Origin: Conexibacter sp. CPCC 206217
GTDB lineage: Bacteria > Actinomycetota > Thermoleophilia > Solirubrobacterales > Solirubrobacteraceae
Length of the DNA stretch: 64,000 bases
Reading direction: 5' to 3'
NCBI RefSeq assembly: GCF_030646165.1
Contig: NZ_JAUTDO010000004.1
Coordinates: forward strand, 372,001 to 436,000
The notes under the pieces are model-generated. The model made no database searches. It worked only from the letters and a program-made list of their open reading frames with translations, and was not told where the DNA came from. Positions 16,442-24,084 of the stretch are shown one piece after another. Every line of letters starts with the position of its first letter. The stretch's first letter is position 1. The translations under genes and the position numbers were made by a program.

Positions 16442-16846
16442 ATGACCACCACGCCGACGGAACACACCACCGCGTTCGAGCCCACGGTGGCGCTCGACGC
16501 GTTGCAGGGACCGGCGGACGCGGACCGCGTCGCGGGTGTTGGACGCCCAGCGCCGGGCCGCTACTTCGCGATCGACGACGGCGGCAGCGAACGGCTGCTC
16601 CCGCTGGAACGCGCGATCACGCACATCGGCCGCGGCTTCACCGCCGACATGCAACTCGAAGACGTGAGCGTCTCACGGCGCCACGCGATCGTCACGCAGC
16701 GCCGCGGCGCCGTCAGGATCCTCGACGACCGCAGCTCCAACGGCACGTTCGTCAACGGCCGCCGCGTTCAAGAGGCGGAACTGCGCGGCGGGGACGTCGT
16801 CGTGATCGGCCGCGTCGTGCTGCAGTACGTCGACGTCCCCGGCTGA
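16442..16846 (+). CDS. FHA domain protein
   Basis: A 134-residue forkhead-associated protein that binds phosphothreonine peptides. The FHA domain fills residues 55-130. The key residues are visible: GRG in HIGRGFTAD, SRRHA, and SNGTFVNGRRV. The N-terminal 45 residues are Thr-rich (MTTTPTEHTTAFEPTVALD). As in GarA-type proteins, a Thr in this tail could be phosphorylated by a Ser/Thr kinase and bind its own FHA domain. No kinase gene is in the window. It stands alone after the palindrome, divergent from nothing close, and convergent with the cupredoxin gene. Confidence 0.88.
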   Translation: MTTTPTEHTTAFEPTVALDALQGPADADRVAGVGRPAPGRYFAIDDGGSERLLPLERAITHIGRGFTADMQLEDVSVSRRHAIVTQRRGAVRILDDRSSNGTFVNGRRVQEAELRGGDVVVIGRVVLQYVDVPG

Positions 16847-16859
16847 ACCGCGCCGGGCG

Positions 16860-17207
16860 CTATCTGCGCACCACCACGCTGCCCGTCATGCCAGGGTGCA
16901 GCGTGCAGCGGTAGGCGAACGTGCCGGTCTTGCCGAACGTCACCGAGTAGGTGCCGCTGCTGCGCGTGCTCGAACTCTTGAACTTGCTGCTGGTGACGTT
17001 GTGGCGGACGTCGGCGTCACGCCACACCCAGGTGACGCGGTCGCCCTTCTTGATCGTCACGCGAGCGGGGTTGAAGGCGATGTTCTTCAGCGTGACGGTC
17101 TTCGTCGCCGCGTTCGCGGCGACCGGCGTCAACAGCAGCGCGCTCGCGAGCGCACCCGTCAGCAGGGCCAGGCGCCGGCGGCGCGCGGATCGATGCACGG
17201 TGGTCAT
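16860..17207 (-). CDS. Secreted plastocyanin-like cupredoxin
   Basis: A 115-residue blue-copper protein. A Sec signal peptide (RRRRLALLTGALASALLLTP, cleavage near ANA-A) precedes a domain of about 80 residues. The copper ligands are His in VRHNVTS and Cys, His and Met in YRCTLHPGM, the usual type 1 pattern. It should carry single electrons outside the membrane. It is divergent from the Tat-exported PQQ-type propeller, with 124 bases between the starts, which could pair an exported oxidase/dehydrogenase-like protein with its electron acceptor. That pairing is inference. Confidence 0.88.
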   Translation of the reverse strand: MTTVHRSARRRRLALLTGALASALLLTPVAANAATKTVTLKNIAFNPARVTIKKGDRVTWVWRDADVRHNVTSSKFKSSSTRSSGTYSVTFGKTGTFAYRCTLHPGMTGSVVVRR

Positions 17208-17331
17208 TGGTTCTCCTGGTCGGCGGTCGCTTCTCGACTGCTGAGACTCCGTTCGCGCCGGATCCTTCCCGCGTGGTACGCCCGCCTCTCAGCGACGATT
17301 CGAGATCCGGCGAAGGGGTAGGACCCGCGTC

Positions 17332-18735
17332 GTGTCGCAAGAGCCCCGCATCACCCGCCGTGGCCTGCTGAGCACCGGCGCCGGCCTGGCGCTCGGCGCG
17401 CTCGCGGCCGAACCCGCGATCGCAGCCGCAGCAGCGCGGCATCGCCGCGCACACGGACAGGGACACGGCGGTGGCCACGCCCATCGCGGCGCCTGGCCGC
17501 TGCCCGCGCACGACCTGGCGGCGACTCGCGCCGGCGACCGGCTGAAGGGCGCGGCGGTGCGATGGCGCGCCTCCTTCCCGGGCGGTGTGCCCGCTTCGGC
17601 CGCGATCGACGGCGGTGTCGTCTTCGCCGCCTCAGCGGCCGGAGCCGTCGCGGCGCTGAACCTCTCCGACGGGCACGAGCGCTGGCGGCGCGAGCTCGGC
17701 ACCGCCGAGTACGGCAGCGGCGCCGACAGACGCGCGCTGGGCTTCTTCGCCGGCGTCGCGCTCGACGGGCGGCGGGTGCTCGTCGCCTCAGACCGCGCCT
17801 ACGCCCTCGACGCCCGCAGCGGGCGCACGCTGTGGCAGTCGGTCCCGCTGCGCACACCGACCAGCGACGACTACCACTGGGGGCTGCCCGCGGTCGCCGG
17901 CGGACTCGTGCTGATCGGGTCCGGATCGGGCGCGGAGCTGCCGACGGCGCGCGGTCGCCTCAGCACCTATCGCCTGCGCGACGGCAGGCTGCTGTGGAGC
18001 ACCGCGACCGTGCCCGAGGGCGCCAACGGCGGCGGCATCATCGGTCCCCCCAGCGTCGACGAGCGCCTCGGCCTCGTCTACGTCGCGACCGGCTCGCCGT
18101 ACGGCGCCGTGCCGGGCATCAACCCCGGCACCTGCTCGTTGATCGCGTTGCGGCTGCGCGACGGCGGCGTCGTCTGGGAAGACCAGGTGCACGCGGCCGA
18201 CAGACGCGGCTTCGACTTCAACAGCGCCCCCGTGATCGCCGGACGGCTGCTGATCGCGACCGCGAAGGACGGGATCTACGCGTGGGATCGGCTGGCGCGC
18301 CGCCGGCTGTGGCACGTGCAGCTGACCGACCCGGTGCCCGGCGGCGCACCGACCGCCGGCCCGACGACCGGGCCCGAGGGCGGGCCGATCGCCGTCGACC
18401 TCACGCGCGAGACCGCGTACGTGCTCTCCAACGACGGCGCCAGCGGCGGCTGCGTCGCAGCGGCGCTGCGGCTGCGCGACGGGCGCGTGCGCTGGCGCAG
18501 CGAGCTGCCGGGGCCGACCTTCGCCGCGCCCGCGTTGGCCGGCGGGCGCACGCTCTGCGTCGCGGGCGCCGACGGCACGCTGCGGCTGCTCGACGCTCGC
18601 AACGGCGCGCTGGCCGGACAGGCGGACCTCGGCGAGCCGAGCGCGGCCGCCCCGGTGCTGGGCGACGGCCGGCTCGTCGTCGGGACGGGCGCGCAGCCGT
18701 TCGTGCCAGGCGCCTCGCTCGTCTGCGTCGGCTGA
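17332..18735 (+). CDS. Tat-exported PQQ-type beta-propeller protein
   Basis: A 467-residue beta-propeller of the PQQ-repeat class. The N-terminus has a twin-arginine signal (TRRGLLSTGAGLALGALAA). A His-rich stretch follows (HRRAHGQGHGGGHAHRG), possibly metal-binding. Repeats of the type ALNLSDGHERWRREL, ALDARSGRTLWQS, TYRLRDGRLLWS and ALRLRDGGVVWED mark the blades. Alcohol-dehydrogenase-like quinoproteins carry such blades, but clear PQQ ligands and a heme c motif are not visible, so it may be a non-catalytic propeller like BamB. The Tat signal suggests that it folds, perhaps with a cofactor, before export. The start is GTG 17332. The neighbour is a cupredoxin. Confidence 0.85.
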   Translation: MSQEPRITRRGLLSTGAGLALGALAAEPAIAAAAARHRRAHGQGHGGGHAHRGAWPLPAHDLAATRAGDRLKGAAVRWRASFPGGVPASAAIDGGVVFAASAAGAVAALNLSDGHERWRRELGTAEYGSGADRRALGFFAGVALDGRRVLVASDRAYALDARSGRTLWQSVPLRTPTSDDYHWGLPAVAGGLVLIGSGSGAELPTARGRLSTYRLRDGRLLWSTATVPEGANGGGIIGPPSVDERLGLVYVATGSPYGAVPGINPGTCSLIALRLRDGGVVWEDQVHAADRRGFDFNSAPVIAGRLLIATAKDGIYAWDRLARRRLWHVQLTDPVPGGAPTAGPTTGPEGGPIAVDLTRETAYVLSNDGASGGCVAAALRLRDGRVRWRSELPGPTFAAPALAGGRTLCVAGADGTLRLLDARNGALAGQADLGEPSAAAPVLGDGRLVVGTGAQPFVPGASLVCVG

Positions 18736-18851
18736 GCGGCGCGTCGCCGCGCCGCTGGTCTCCACCGCCCGATCCGCGCTGCGCACGCCGGTCGACGGAC
18801 GCGCTCGGGCAACTCGACTTGCGGTCGGATTCCCGACCATGGCAGTATGTA

Positions 18852-18865
18852 TTAGGTCACCCTAA
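18852..18865. promoter_or_regulatory. Candidate DtxR-family operator (TTAGG-N4-CCTAA)
   Basis: TTAGGTCACCCTAA is an inverted repeat of the kind bound by DtxR/IdeR/MntR regulators. It lies 16 bases before the start of the SirB1-like gene, whose downstream neighbour encodes a DtxR-family protein. A weak promoter (TTGCGG at 18819, CAGTAT at 18843) would place it over the transcription start. A second inverted repeat, GGTCGG/CCGACC (18823-18838), lies just upstream. Confidence 0.7.
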
Positions 18866-18881
18866 AACGACCGTGACCCTC

Positions 18882-19538
18882 ATGCTCCCATTCGCGCTCC
18901 AAGCCGTCTCCGAATGTCCCGCCCATGCCGACCTCGCACTTGCGCTGGGGGCGGAGTTCGAGCCCGTGCTCGTCGATGACGCGCACGCCGAGTTGGACGC
19001 GCTCGCCGGTGAGCTGCTGGCGCTGCGCCACGCCGATCCGCGTGCCCAGCTGCTCGGCTGCGCCGCCGCCGTCGCGCAGCGCTTCGACGCCGCGGCGGAA
19101 CCGAAGAGAATCAGCGACCGCTGCGTGCTCGACGACCTGCTGCTGCACCGCGTCCTGGAGCGCAACAGCGGCAACGTGCTGCCGCTGACGATCGCCGCGG
19201 TCGAGGCCGGCCGCCGCGCCGGGATCCCGCTCGGGATCGTCGGTCGCGGGCGTGAGCAGTACCTCGCGCACGCCGCGCTCGCCGACCCGCACGTCGCCGA
19301 CCTCGCCTGCCCGGGCGAGCTCGTCGACCTCGACGGCCGCGAACAGGAGGTCGGCTGGCAGTGCGCCCATCAGCTCGCCGCGCTGCTGCTCAACCGGATC
19401 GCCGAGCGGACCGAGCGGATCGGGCATCTGACATGGGCGGTGCAGGCCGCGGAGCTGCGCTTGGCGCTGCCTGTCGGCCCGCAGACGCGGGAGCGCATGG
19501 AGCGCGACCTGCAGCGCGTTCGGGCACGCCTCAACTAG
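18882..19538 (+). CDS. SirB1/transglutaminase-like domain protein
   Basis: A 218-residue protein of the SirB1 (transglutaminase-like core 2) family. The characteristic stretch is NVLPLTIAAVEAGRRAGIPL, the NPxSLxxVYxxVARRxGLP-type motif, followed by GIVGRGREQYLA in place of the usual xPGHFL segment. The Cys of true transglutaminases is not evident, so it may not be an enzyme. The start may be ATG 18882 or GTG 18873; no ribosome-binding site is seen and the leader may be very short. It lies 28 bases ahead of a DtxR-like regulator and behind a DtxR-type box, so the two probably form one autoregulated operon. Function unknown. Confidence 0.75.
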   Translation: MLPFALQAVSECPAHADLALALGAEFEPVLVDDAHAELDALAGELLALRHADPRAQLLGCAAAVAQRFDAAAEPKRISDRCVLDDLLLHRVLERNSGNVLPLTIAAVEAGRRAGIPLGIVGRGREQYLAHAALADPHVADLACPGELVDLDGREQEVGWQCAHQLAALLLNRIAERTERIGHLTWAVQAAELRLALPVGPQTRERMERDLQRVRARLN

Positions 19539-19566
19539 CGCCCCGCGGAGCCCCTATGATCGCTCC

Positions 19567-20277
19567 GTGGGCAACGTCCGCGGACACACGGCCGACGACT
19601 ACCTCGAGGTCATCTACACGCTCGTCTTCCCGGTCGGGGAATACCGCCCGGCCGATGCCGCGACGCCGATCGCGGCACGCGTCGCCGACCGCCTCGGGGT
19701 CTCCCGCGCGGCCGTCGGCGAGACGCTCAGACGGCTGGAGGACGAGGGCCTCGTCGAGCGCATGCCGAACCGCTGGATCTCGCTGACGCCGGAAGGCGTC
19801 GAGCGCGCCGAGCAGGTCGTGCGGCGCCGGCGGATCGTCGAGCGGTTCCTGACCGACTTCCTCGACTACGAGCCCGCGGACGTGCACGCCGCCGCCGAGA
19901 CCGTCGGCGACACCTTCACCGACGAGATGGTCGAGCGGCTGCATGAACGGCTCGGCTACCCCGAGCGCTGCCCGCACGGCTGGCCCGTCGCACCGGCGGT
20001 CGAGCAGGCGGAGAACGAGCAACTGCTGACGCTGGCCGAACTGGCCGCCGGCGAGGCGTGCGAGATCGTGCGCGTCGCGAAGGAGGATCGCGAGCTGATC
20101 GGCTGGCTGTACGAGGAGGGCTTCCGTCCCGGCGCGCACGTGCACGTCGAGGACGTCCAGGCCGCCGCCGGCCATCTGCGCGTGCGAATGGACGACGCCG
20201 ACGACGGCGCGAACGCCGAGCGCGTGATCGCCGAGAAGGCGGCGCGCAGCCTCTTCGTGCGCCGCGCCGGCGACTGA
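19567..20277 (+). CDS. DtxR-family transcriptional regulator with altered metal site
   Basis: A 236-residue regulator with three parts: an N-terminal winged helix (TADDYLEVIYTL...GVSRAAVGETLRRLEDEGLV), a dimerisation/metal domain, and a C-terminal FeoA/SH3-like domain (LLTLAELAAGEACEIVRVAK...). In iron- and manganese-sensing relatives the dimerisation domain has RRHR and H-x3-(C/E)-x2-E-H. Here the first is RRRR (residues 86-89), and the second reads H107-AAA-E111-TV-G114-D115, so the His79, Glu105 and His106 equivalents are missing. It may have lost metal control or use other ligands. A short insertion (FPVGEYRPADAATPI) lies inside the HTH. CPHGWPV is a normal family landmark. Confidence 0.88.
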   Translation: MGNVRGHTADDYLEVIYTLVFPVGEYRPADAATPIAARVADRLGVSRAAVGETLRRLEDEGLVERMPNRWISLTPEGVERAEQVVRRRRIVERFLTDFLDYEPADVHAAAETVGDTFTDEMVERLHERLGYPERCPHGWPVAPAVEQAENEQLLTLAELAAGEACEIVRVAKEDRELIGWLYEEGFRPGAHVHVEDVQAAAGHLRVRMDDADDGANAERVIAEKAARSLFVRRAGD

Positions 20278-20350
20278 ATCCGACCCGCGGTGGAGCCGAT
20301 GCGCGGGCGCCGACCGGCTTGTGCCGCTCGACAGCTTCTACGCGCCTGAC

Positions 20351-20365
20351 CCCCCGGACCGGGGG
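20351..20365. terminator. Short GC hairpin upstream of bioY
   Basis: CCCCCGG-A-CCGGGGG forms a compact stem in the 200-base gap between the DtxR-like gene and bioY. It may end the upstream operon. The rest of the gap shows no recognised riboswitch; AAGGAG precedes the bioY ATG. Confidence 0.4.
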
Positions 20366-20477
20366 CTCGCCCCGCCCGTGTGCCGCAAAATGCGCGGAAG
20401 CGATCATGGGAAGCGCTCCCCGCATGGGGTAGACACCACGAGTCGCACGCTGTTCGACTTCACGCAAAAGGAGCTCC

Positions 20478-21083
20478 ATGGCCCTCGCATCCGCCGCACC
20501 CGCACTTCCGCGCCGCGGTCTCGTCCTCGCCGACGCGATCCCCGGTGCTCGCGTCCGCGACGCCGTGCTCGTGCTCGGCGGTGCCGGATTCACCGCGCTG
20601 ATGGCGCAGATCGCGATCAACGTGCCGCCGTCGCCGGTGCCCGTCACCGGGCAGACGCTGGCCGTCGGCCTCGTCGGCGCGACGCTCGGTGCTCGCCGCG
20701 GCACGGCCGCGATGCTGCTGTACGCGCTGCTCGGCCTGATGCTGCCGATCTACGCCGACGGCGAGTCGGGCTGGCACATCATCACGGGCGCCAGCGGCGG
20801 CTACATCATCGGCTTCATCGTCGCGACCGCCGTCGTCGGCTACCTCGCCGAGCGCGGCGCCGACCGCAAGGCGCTGACCGCGTTCGTCTCGTTCGTGCTG
20901 GCGCAGCTGATCGTCTTTGCATTCGGCCTCGCGGGGCTGAAGATGGCCGTCGGGGAGTCGTGGAGCTGGACCATCCACAACGGCTTCTCGATCTTCATCG
21001 TCGGCGGTCTGATCAAGGCAGCCATCGGCGCGATCGTGCTGCCGTCCGCCTGGCAGCTCGTCAGACGCTTCGACCGCGGTTGA
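20478..21083 (+). CDS. bioY: Biotin transporter substrate-binding subunit BioY
   Basis: A 201-residue BioY, the S component of ECF-type biotin uptake, with about six membrane helices. Typical segments are INVPPSPVPVTGQTLAV, the family hallmark, then LYALLGLMLPIYADG and ITGASGGYIIGFI. BioY can take up biotin alone or with shared ATPase subunits; no ecfA/ecfT genes are in the window. The ATG has a good AAGGAG site. The last helix ends in LVRRFDRG. It stands alone between the DtxR-like operon and a small LapA-like gene, and the control is unknown. Confidence 0.93.
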   Translation: MALASAAPALPRRGLVLADAIPGARVRDAVLVLGGAGFTALMAQIAINVPPSPVPVTGQTLAVGLVGATLGARRGTAAMLLYALLGLMLPIYADGESGWHIITGASGGYIIGFIVATAVVGYLAERGADRKALTAFVSFVLAQLIVFAFGLAGLKMAVGESWSWTIHNGFSIFIVGGLIKAAIGAIVLPSAWQLVRRFDRG

Positions 21084-21116
21084 TGCGGATGGCCGGGTCG
21101 GCGATGATGCCGACCC

Positions 21117-21377
21117 ATGGCTTCCCCCTCGCAGGACCCTGACGCAACCGGATCGGCGCGCTCGAACAGAGACAGAGCGCGCCTGATCGCGATCGCGATC
21201 CTCGGCATCGCCGCCGCGATCTTCGCGCTGGCCAACCTCAAGCAGGTCAAGGTCAACTTCATCATCGGCACGGCGAAGCTGCCGCTGATCGTCGTGATCG
21301 TGCTCTGCCTCCTGATCGGCGTCGCGATCGGCGCGTTGCTCTCGCGCCGCGGTGCCAAGGGCGGCCGCAAGGACTGA
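21117..21377 (+). CDS. LapA domain (DUF1049) small membrane protein
   Basis: An 86-residue protein with two transmembrane helices (LIAIAILGIAAAIFALAN and LPLIVVIVLCLLIGVAIGAL) around a short hairpin with the family motif NLKQVKVNFIIG. Both ends are charged. In enterobacteria LapA works with LapB in lipopolysaccharide control, but Gram-positive homologues have no known role. It follows bioY by 33 bases and may share its transcript. The ATG at 21117 fits the length of other members. Confidence 0.82.
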   Translation: MASPSQDPDATGSARSNRDRARLIAIAILGIAAAIFALANLKQVKVNFIIGTAKLPLIVVIVLCLLIGVAIGALLSRRGAKGGRKD

Positions 21378-21409
21378 GCGCGGCGCCCGGGTTCGAGCGA
21401 CGCGGGCAG

Positions 21410-21613
21410 TCAGCCGGCGACGCCGGGCGAGGCGCTCGCATCGGCGAGCGCCCGCGCGATCCCCGGAGCCGCGGCGAGAATCTCCCCGTCGGCGGTGATC
21501 AGCTCGGCCCCGGACGCTTCGGCGACGACGACGTACGAGACGTCGTAGGCCGTCAGTCCCGTGGCCGTCCAGCGCGCGACGTCCGGCATGTGGCAAAGGT
21601 GCAGCGGCCGATT
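21410..21613 (-). pseudogene. C-terminal remnant of a PIN-domain (VapC) toxin
   Basis: About 65 codons match the end of a VapC: GLTAYDVSYVVVAEASGAEL and TADGEILAAAPG, holding the third and fourth acidic residues. The N-terminal half, which should carry the first Asp and the Glu, is absent; the reading frame upstream runs into Arg/His-rich, non-PIN sequence that overlaps the ArfB gene on the other strand. No VapB-like antitoxin is adjacent. It looks like a truncated, inactive toxin. An ATG at 21589 could still start a short peptide. Confidence 0.65.
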
Positions 21614-21658
21614 CGCGCGGACCGCTGCGGGCGGCATACTGAGGGCGTGGACGATCCG

Positions 21659-22060
21659 ATGCGGATCACGCGCGATGTCGCGCTGCCGCTGTCCGAGGTG
21701 ACGGTGCGCGCGAGCCGTTCGTCGGGCCCTGGCGGCCAACATGCGAACGTGACCGCCTCACGGATCGAGGCGGTCTTCGTCGTGGCCGACTCGGCGACGC
21801 TGCAGCCGTGGCAGAAGGAGCGGATCACCGCGCGCCTCGGGCCGCGCGTCACGGCGGTCGCGCAGGATGCCCGCAGCCAGGCGCAGAACCGCGAGCTGGC
21901 GCTGGGACGACTGCGCGAGCGGCTCGCGGCCGCGCTCGCCGTACCGCGCCACCGCACGCCGACGAGACCGCCGCGCGCGTCGAGAAGGCGCGTCGCGCAG
22001 ACGAAGCAGCGCCACTCCGCGCGCAAGCGCGACCGCAGACCGCCGCGACATGACGACTGA
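21659..22060 (+). CDS. arfB: ArfB/YaeJ-like peptidyl-tRNA hydrolase (ribosome rescue)
   Basis: A 133-residue RF-1 domain protein that releases ribosomes stalled on broken mRNA. The catalytic GGQ lies in SSGPGGQHANVTASRIEAVF, where Gln acts in peptidyl-tRNA hydrolysis. The C-terminus is a basic tail (RTPTRPPRASRRR, then KQRHSARKRDRR) that in ArfB inserts into the empty mRNA channel. The ATG 21659 matches the N-terminus of E. coli ArfB (short strand, then VALP); GTG 21647 is possible and would add four residues. There is no codon-recognition domain, so it is not a release factor. The gene is close to and divergent from the PIN remnant. Confidence 0.9.
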   Translation: MRITRDVALPLSEVTVRASRSSGPGGQHANVTASRIEAVFVVADSATLQPWQKERITARLGPRVTAVAQDARSQAQNRELALGRLRERLAAALAVPRHRTPTRPPRASRRRVAQTKQRHSARKRDRRPPRHDD

Positions 22061-22108
22061 GCGACGAAGCGGCGCGGGACCGAGCCCGGCTCGGCTAGCG
22101 TCTGGACC

Positions 22109-22456
22109 ATGCGACGTCTCTTCGGCCCCATCTTCGTGCTCGCCGGAATCCTGCACTTCGTCCGGCCGCGGATCTACGAGGCGATCATGCCCGACTGGCT
22201 GCCGGCGCATCGCGAGCTGGTCTACGCCAGCGGCGTGGCCGAGATCGTGGCGGGCGCCGCGACGCTGCACCCGCGCACGCGCAGGCTCGGCGGCGCGCTG
22301 AGCGTCGCGACGCTGGTGGCCGTCTTCCCGGCGAACGTGCACATGGCACTGCACCCCGAGCGCTACCGTCTGCCCGGCGGACGGCCGGCGCTGATCGCGC
22401 GCCTGCCGCTGCAGCTGTTGCTGATCGCGTGGGCCCGCGCCGCCGGGCGGGCCTGA
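22109..22456 (+). CDS. DoxX family membrane protein
   Basis: A 115-residue protein with four predicted helices. The start (RRLFGPIFVLAGILHFVRP) and the MPDWLPAHRELVYASGVAEI segment are typical of the DoxX/DoxD-like family, whose members are often linked to thiol or quinone redox chemistry, but the role of single-gene copies is unknown. The last helix (LPLQLLLIAWARAA) ends in a basic tail. It lies 48 bases after arfB. Confidence 0.82.
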   Translation: MRRLFGPIFVLAGILHFVRPRIYEAIMPDWLPAHRELVYASGVAEIVAGAATLHPRTRRLGGALSVATLVAVFPANVHMALHPERYRLPGGRPALIARLPLQLLLIAWARAAGRA

Positions 22457-22490
22457 CTGCGCGGACGCGGACGCGGGCGCGGGCGCGGCG

Positions 22491-23405
22491 CTACGCGCCC
22501 AGGCCCTGCAGCTGGCTGACGAGCGTCGCGCCGGAGGTGCCGCCGTTGACGCGCACGCGGTTGAGCGTGAAGCGCGCGCCCTCGTCGGGGTCGGCGAGGC
22601 CGGGGTTGACAGTCGTCGCGGCGAGGTAGCCGGCCGCCTCGACGGCCGCCAGCGTCGCGTCGTCGTATCTGCCGGCTGGGTAGCAGAAGAAGTTGACCGG
22701 CACCCCGAAGGCTCTCTGCAGTCGTCTGCGCGAGTCGGCGACCTCCGCCTTGAGGCGGGCGGCGTCGACGGTCGTCAGGTCGGGGTGGGTGATCGTGTGC
22801 GAGTCGATCTCCCAGCCGTCGGCCATCAGCTCTCTGACCTTGCCGGGCGTCAGGCCCCACTCCGGCTGCTGCAGGTTGGCGATCTCGAGGTTCAGGACGG
22901 CGGGCCAGCCGAGTCTCTTCAGCACCGGCCGCGCGTTGAGGTAGTTGGAGAGGTAGCCGTCGTCGATCGAGACGACGACCGCTCTCTCGGGCAGCGGGCC
23001 GCCTCTGTGCCAGAAGTCCCACACCTCCTGCTGCGTGACGGCGGTGTAGCCGGCGTCCTTCAGCGCCTGCATCTGCTCCTCGAACTCCGACCGTCTGACG
23101 TACAGGTCGGGGTACGGCGCGTCCGCCGGCGGGTCGGTCGTGACGTGGTACATCAGGATCGGGACCGGGCGCGCAGGCCCGGGTCTGCCCATGTCACGAC
23201 CGGCGGTCGGCGAGACGGCCGGTCTGGCGGCTCTTCTCGCCGCTCTTCTGCCGTGCTTCGCGGGCGTCGCGCTGGCCTGGACGGAGGAGCCGTCGTCGCC
23301 GCCCGCGATCTTCGCGACGAGCGCGACGACGACCGCGAGCGCGGCGAGGAGCAGCAGCAGCGCGACGATGCGCCGGCGCAGGATGTGCGGCGGAGTGCCC
23401 GACAT
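22491..23405 (-). CDS. Membrane-anchored polysaccharide deacetylase (NodB/CE4)
   Basis: A 304-residue CE4 enzyme. The N-terminus has one transmembrane helix (IVALLLLLAALAVVVALVA), then a basic, Arg-rich linker. The catalytic domain begins at PVPILMYHVT. Motif 1 is VVVSIDDGY (catalytic base and metal Asp). Motif 2 is DSHTITHPDL (H-x3-H metal ligands). A later motif, FCYPAGRYDD, shapes the pocket. It should remove N-acetyl groups from cell-wall or surface glycans outside the membrane. Its codons use AGA unusually often. The start is ATG 23405, with AGGT nearby; ATG 23420 is an alternative. It is divergent from the isoaspartate methyltransferase by 47 bases. Confidence 0.9.
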   Translation of the reverse strand: MSGTPPHILRRRIVALLLLLAALAVVVALVAKIAGGDDGSSVQASATPAKHGRRAARRAARPAVSPTAGRDMGRPGPARPVPILMYHVTTDPPADAPYPDLYVRRSEFEEQMQALKDAGYTAVTQQEVWDFWHRGGPLPERAVVVSIDDGYLSNYLNARPVLKRLGWPAVLNLEIANLQQPEWGLTPGKVRELMADGWEIDSHTITHPDLTTVDAARLKAEVADSRRRLQRAFGVPVNFFCYPAGRYDDATLAAVEAAGYLAATTVNPGLADPDEGARFTLNRVRVNGGTSGATLVSQLQGLGA

Positions 23406-23452
23406 GCGACCTGAGAGCATGGTCGCAGAGACGGACGGGAAGACATCCGCTG

Positions 23453-24079
23453 ATGGATCCCGCGGCCCGTCTCGCGCGCTCGCTGCGCTCGGAGATCGGC
23501 GACCGGCGCGTGCTCGCGGCGATCGCCGCGGTCCCGCGCGAGCTGTTCGTGCCGCCCAGCCAACTGGCGCGCGCGTACGACAACGTCGCGCTCCCGATCG
23601 CGCGCGGGCAGACGATCTCGCAGCCGTTGATCGTCGCGCGGATGCTGGAGCTGCTGATGCTGCGTCCGAGCGACCGCGTGCTGGACGTCGGCACGGGCTC
23701 CGGCTGGCACGCCGCGCTGCTCGCGCAGCTGAGCGCCCACGTCTGGACGATCGAGCGCCACCCCGAGCTGAGCGTGACCGCACAGCGCAACCTCGCGGCC
23801 GCCGGCATCGGCGCGGACGCAGTCACGGTGATCGCCGGCGACGGCACACGCGGGTTGCCGGAGGAGGCGCCGTTCGACGCGATCAACGTCGCAGCAGCGG
23901 CGTGGCCGGACCTGCCCGTGGCGCTGGAGCAGCAACTGGGCGCCGGCGGGCGCCTCGTCGCGCCGGTCGGCGCCGCCGGCCAGCAGCTCGTGCTGCTGGA
24001 GCGCTCCGACGACGGCGCGACGCTGCGACGCACCGCCCTCGATCCGGTTCGCTTCGTGCCGCTGATCGAAGGCCGCTGA
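23453..24079 (+). CDS. pcm: Protein-L-isoaspartate O-methyltransferase
   Basis: A 208-residue PIMT. It methylates L-isoaspartyl residues with S-adenosylmethionine so that damaged proteins can be repaired. The signature region is GQTISQPLIVARMLELL before motif I (VLDVGTGSGWHAALLA). Motif II is VWTIERHPEL, and GGRLVAPVG is the post-motif strand. The length is normal. The ATG at 23453 has no strong ribosome-binding site, and a short transcript leader is possible. The gene ends just before the nested inverted repeat at 24085-24209 and is convergent with the DNA methyltransferase. Confidence 0.92.
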   Translation: MDPAARLARSLRSEIGDRRVLAAIAAVPRELFVPPSQLARAYDNVALPIARGQTISQPLIVARMLELLMLRPSDRVLDVGTGSGWHAALLAQLSAHVWTIERHPELSVTAQRNLAAAGIGADAVTVIAGDGTRGLPEEAPFDAINVAAAAWPDLPVALEQQLGAGGRLVAPVGAAGQQLVLLERSDDGATLRRTALDPVRFVPLIEGR

Positions 24080-24084
24080 CGTGG

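Noticed and set aside
22457..22490. GCGGAC/GCGGGC tandem as a repeat element
   Set aside because: Only a few irregular GC-rich units in 34 bases; it is likely chance.
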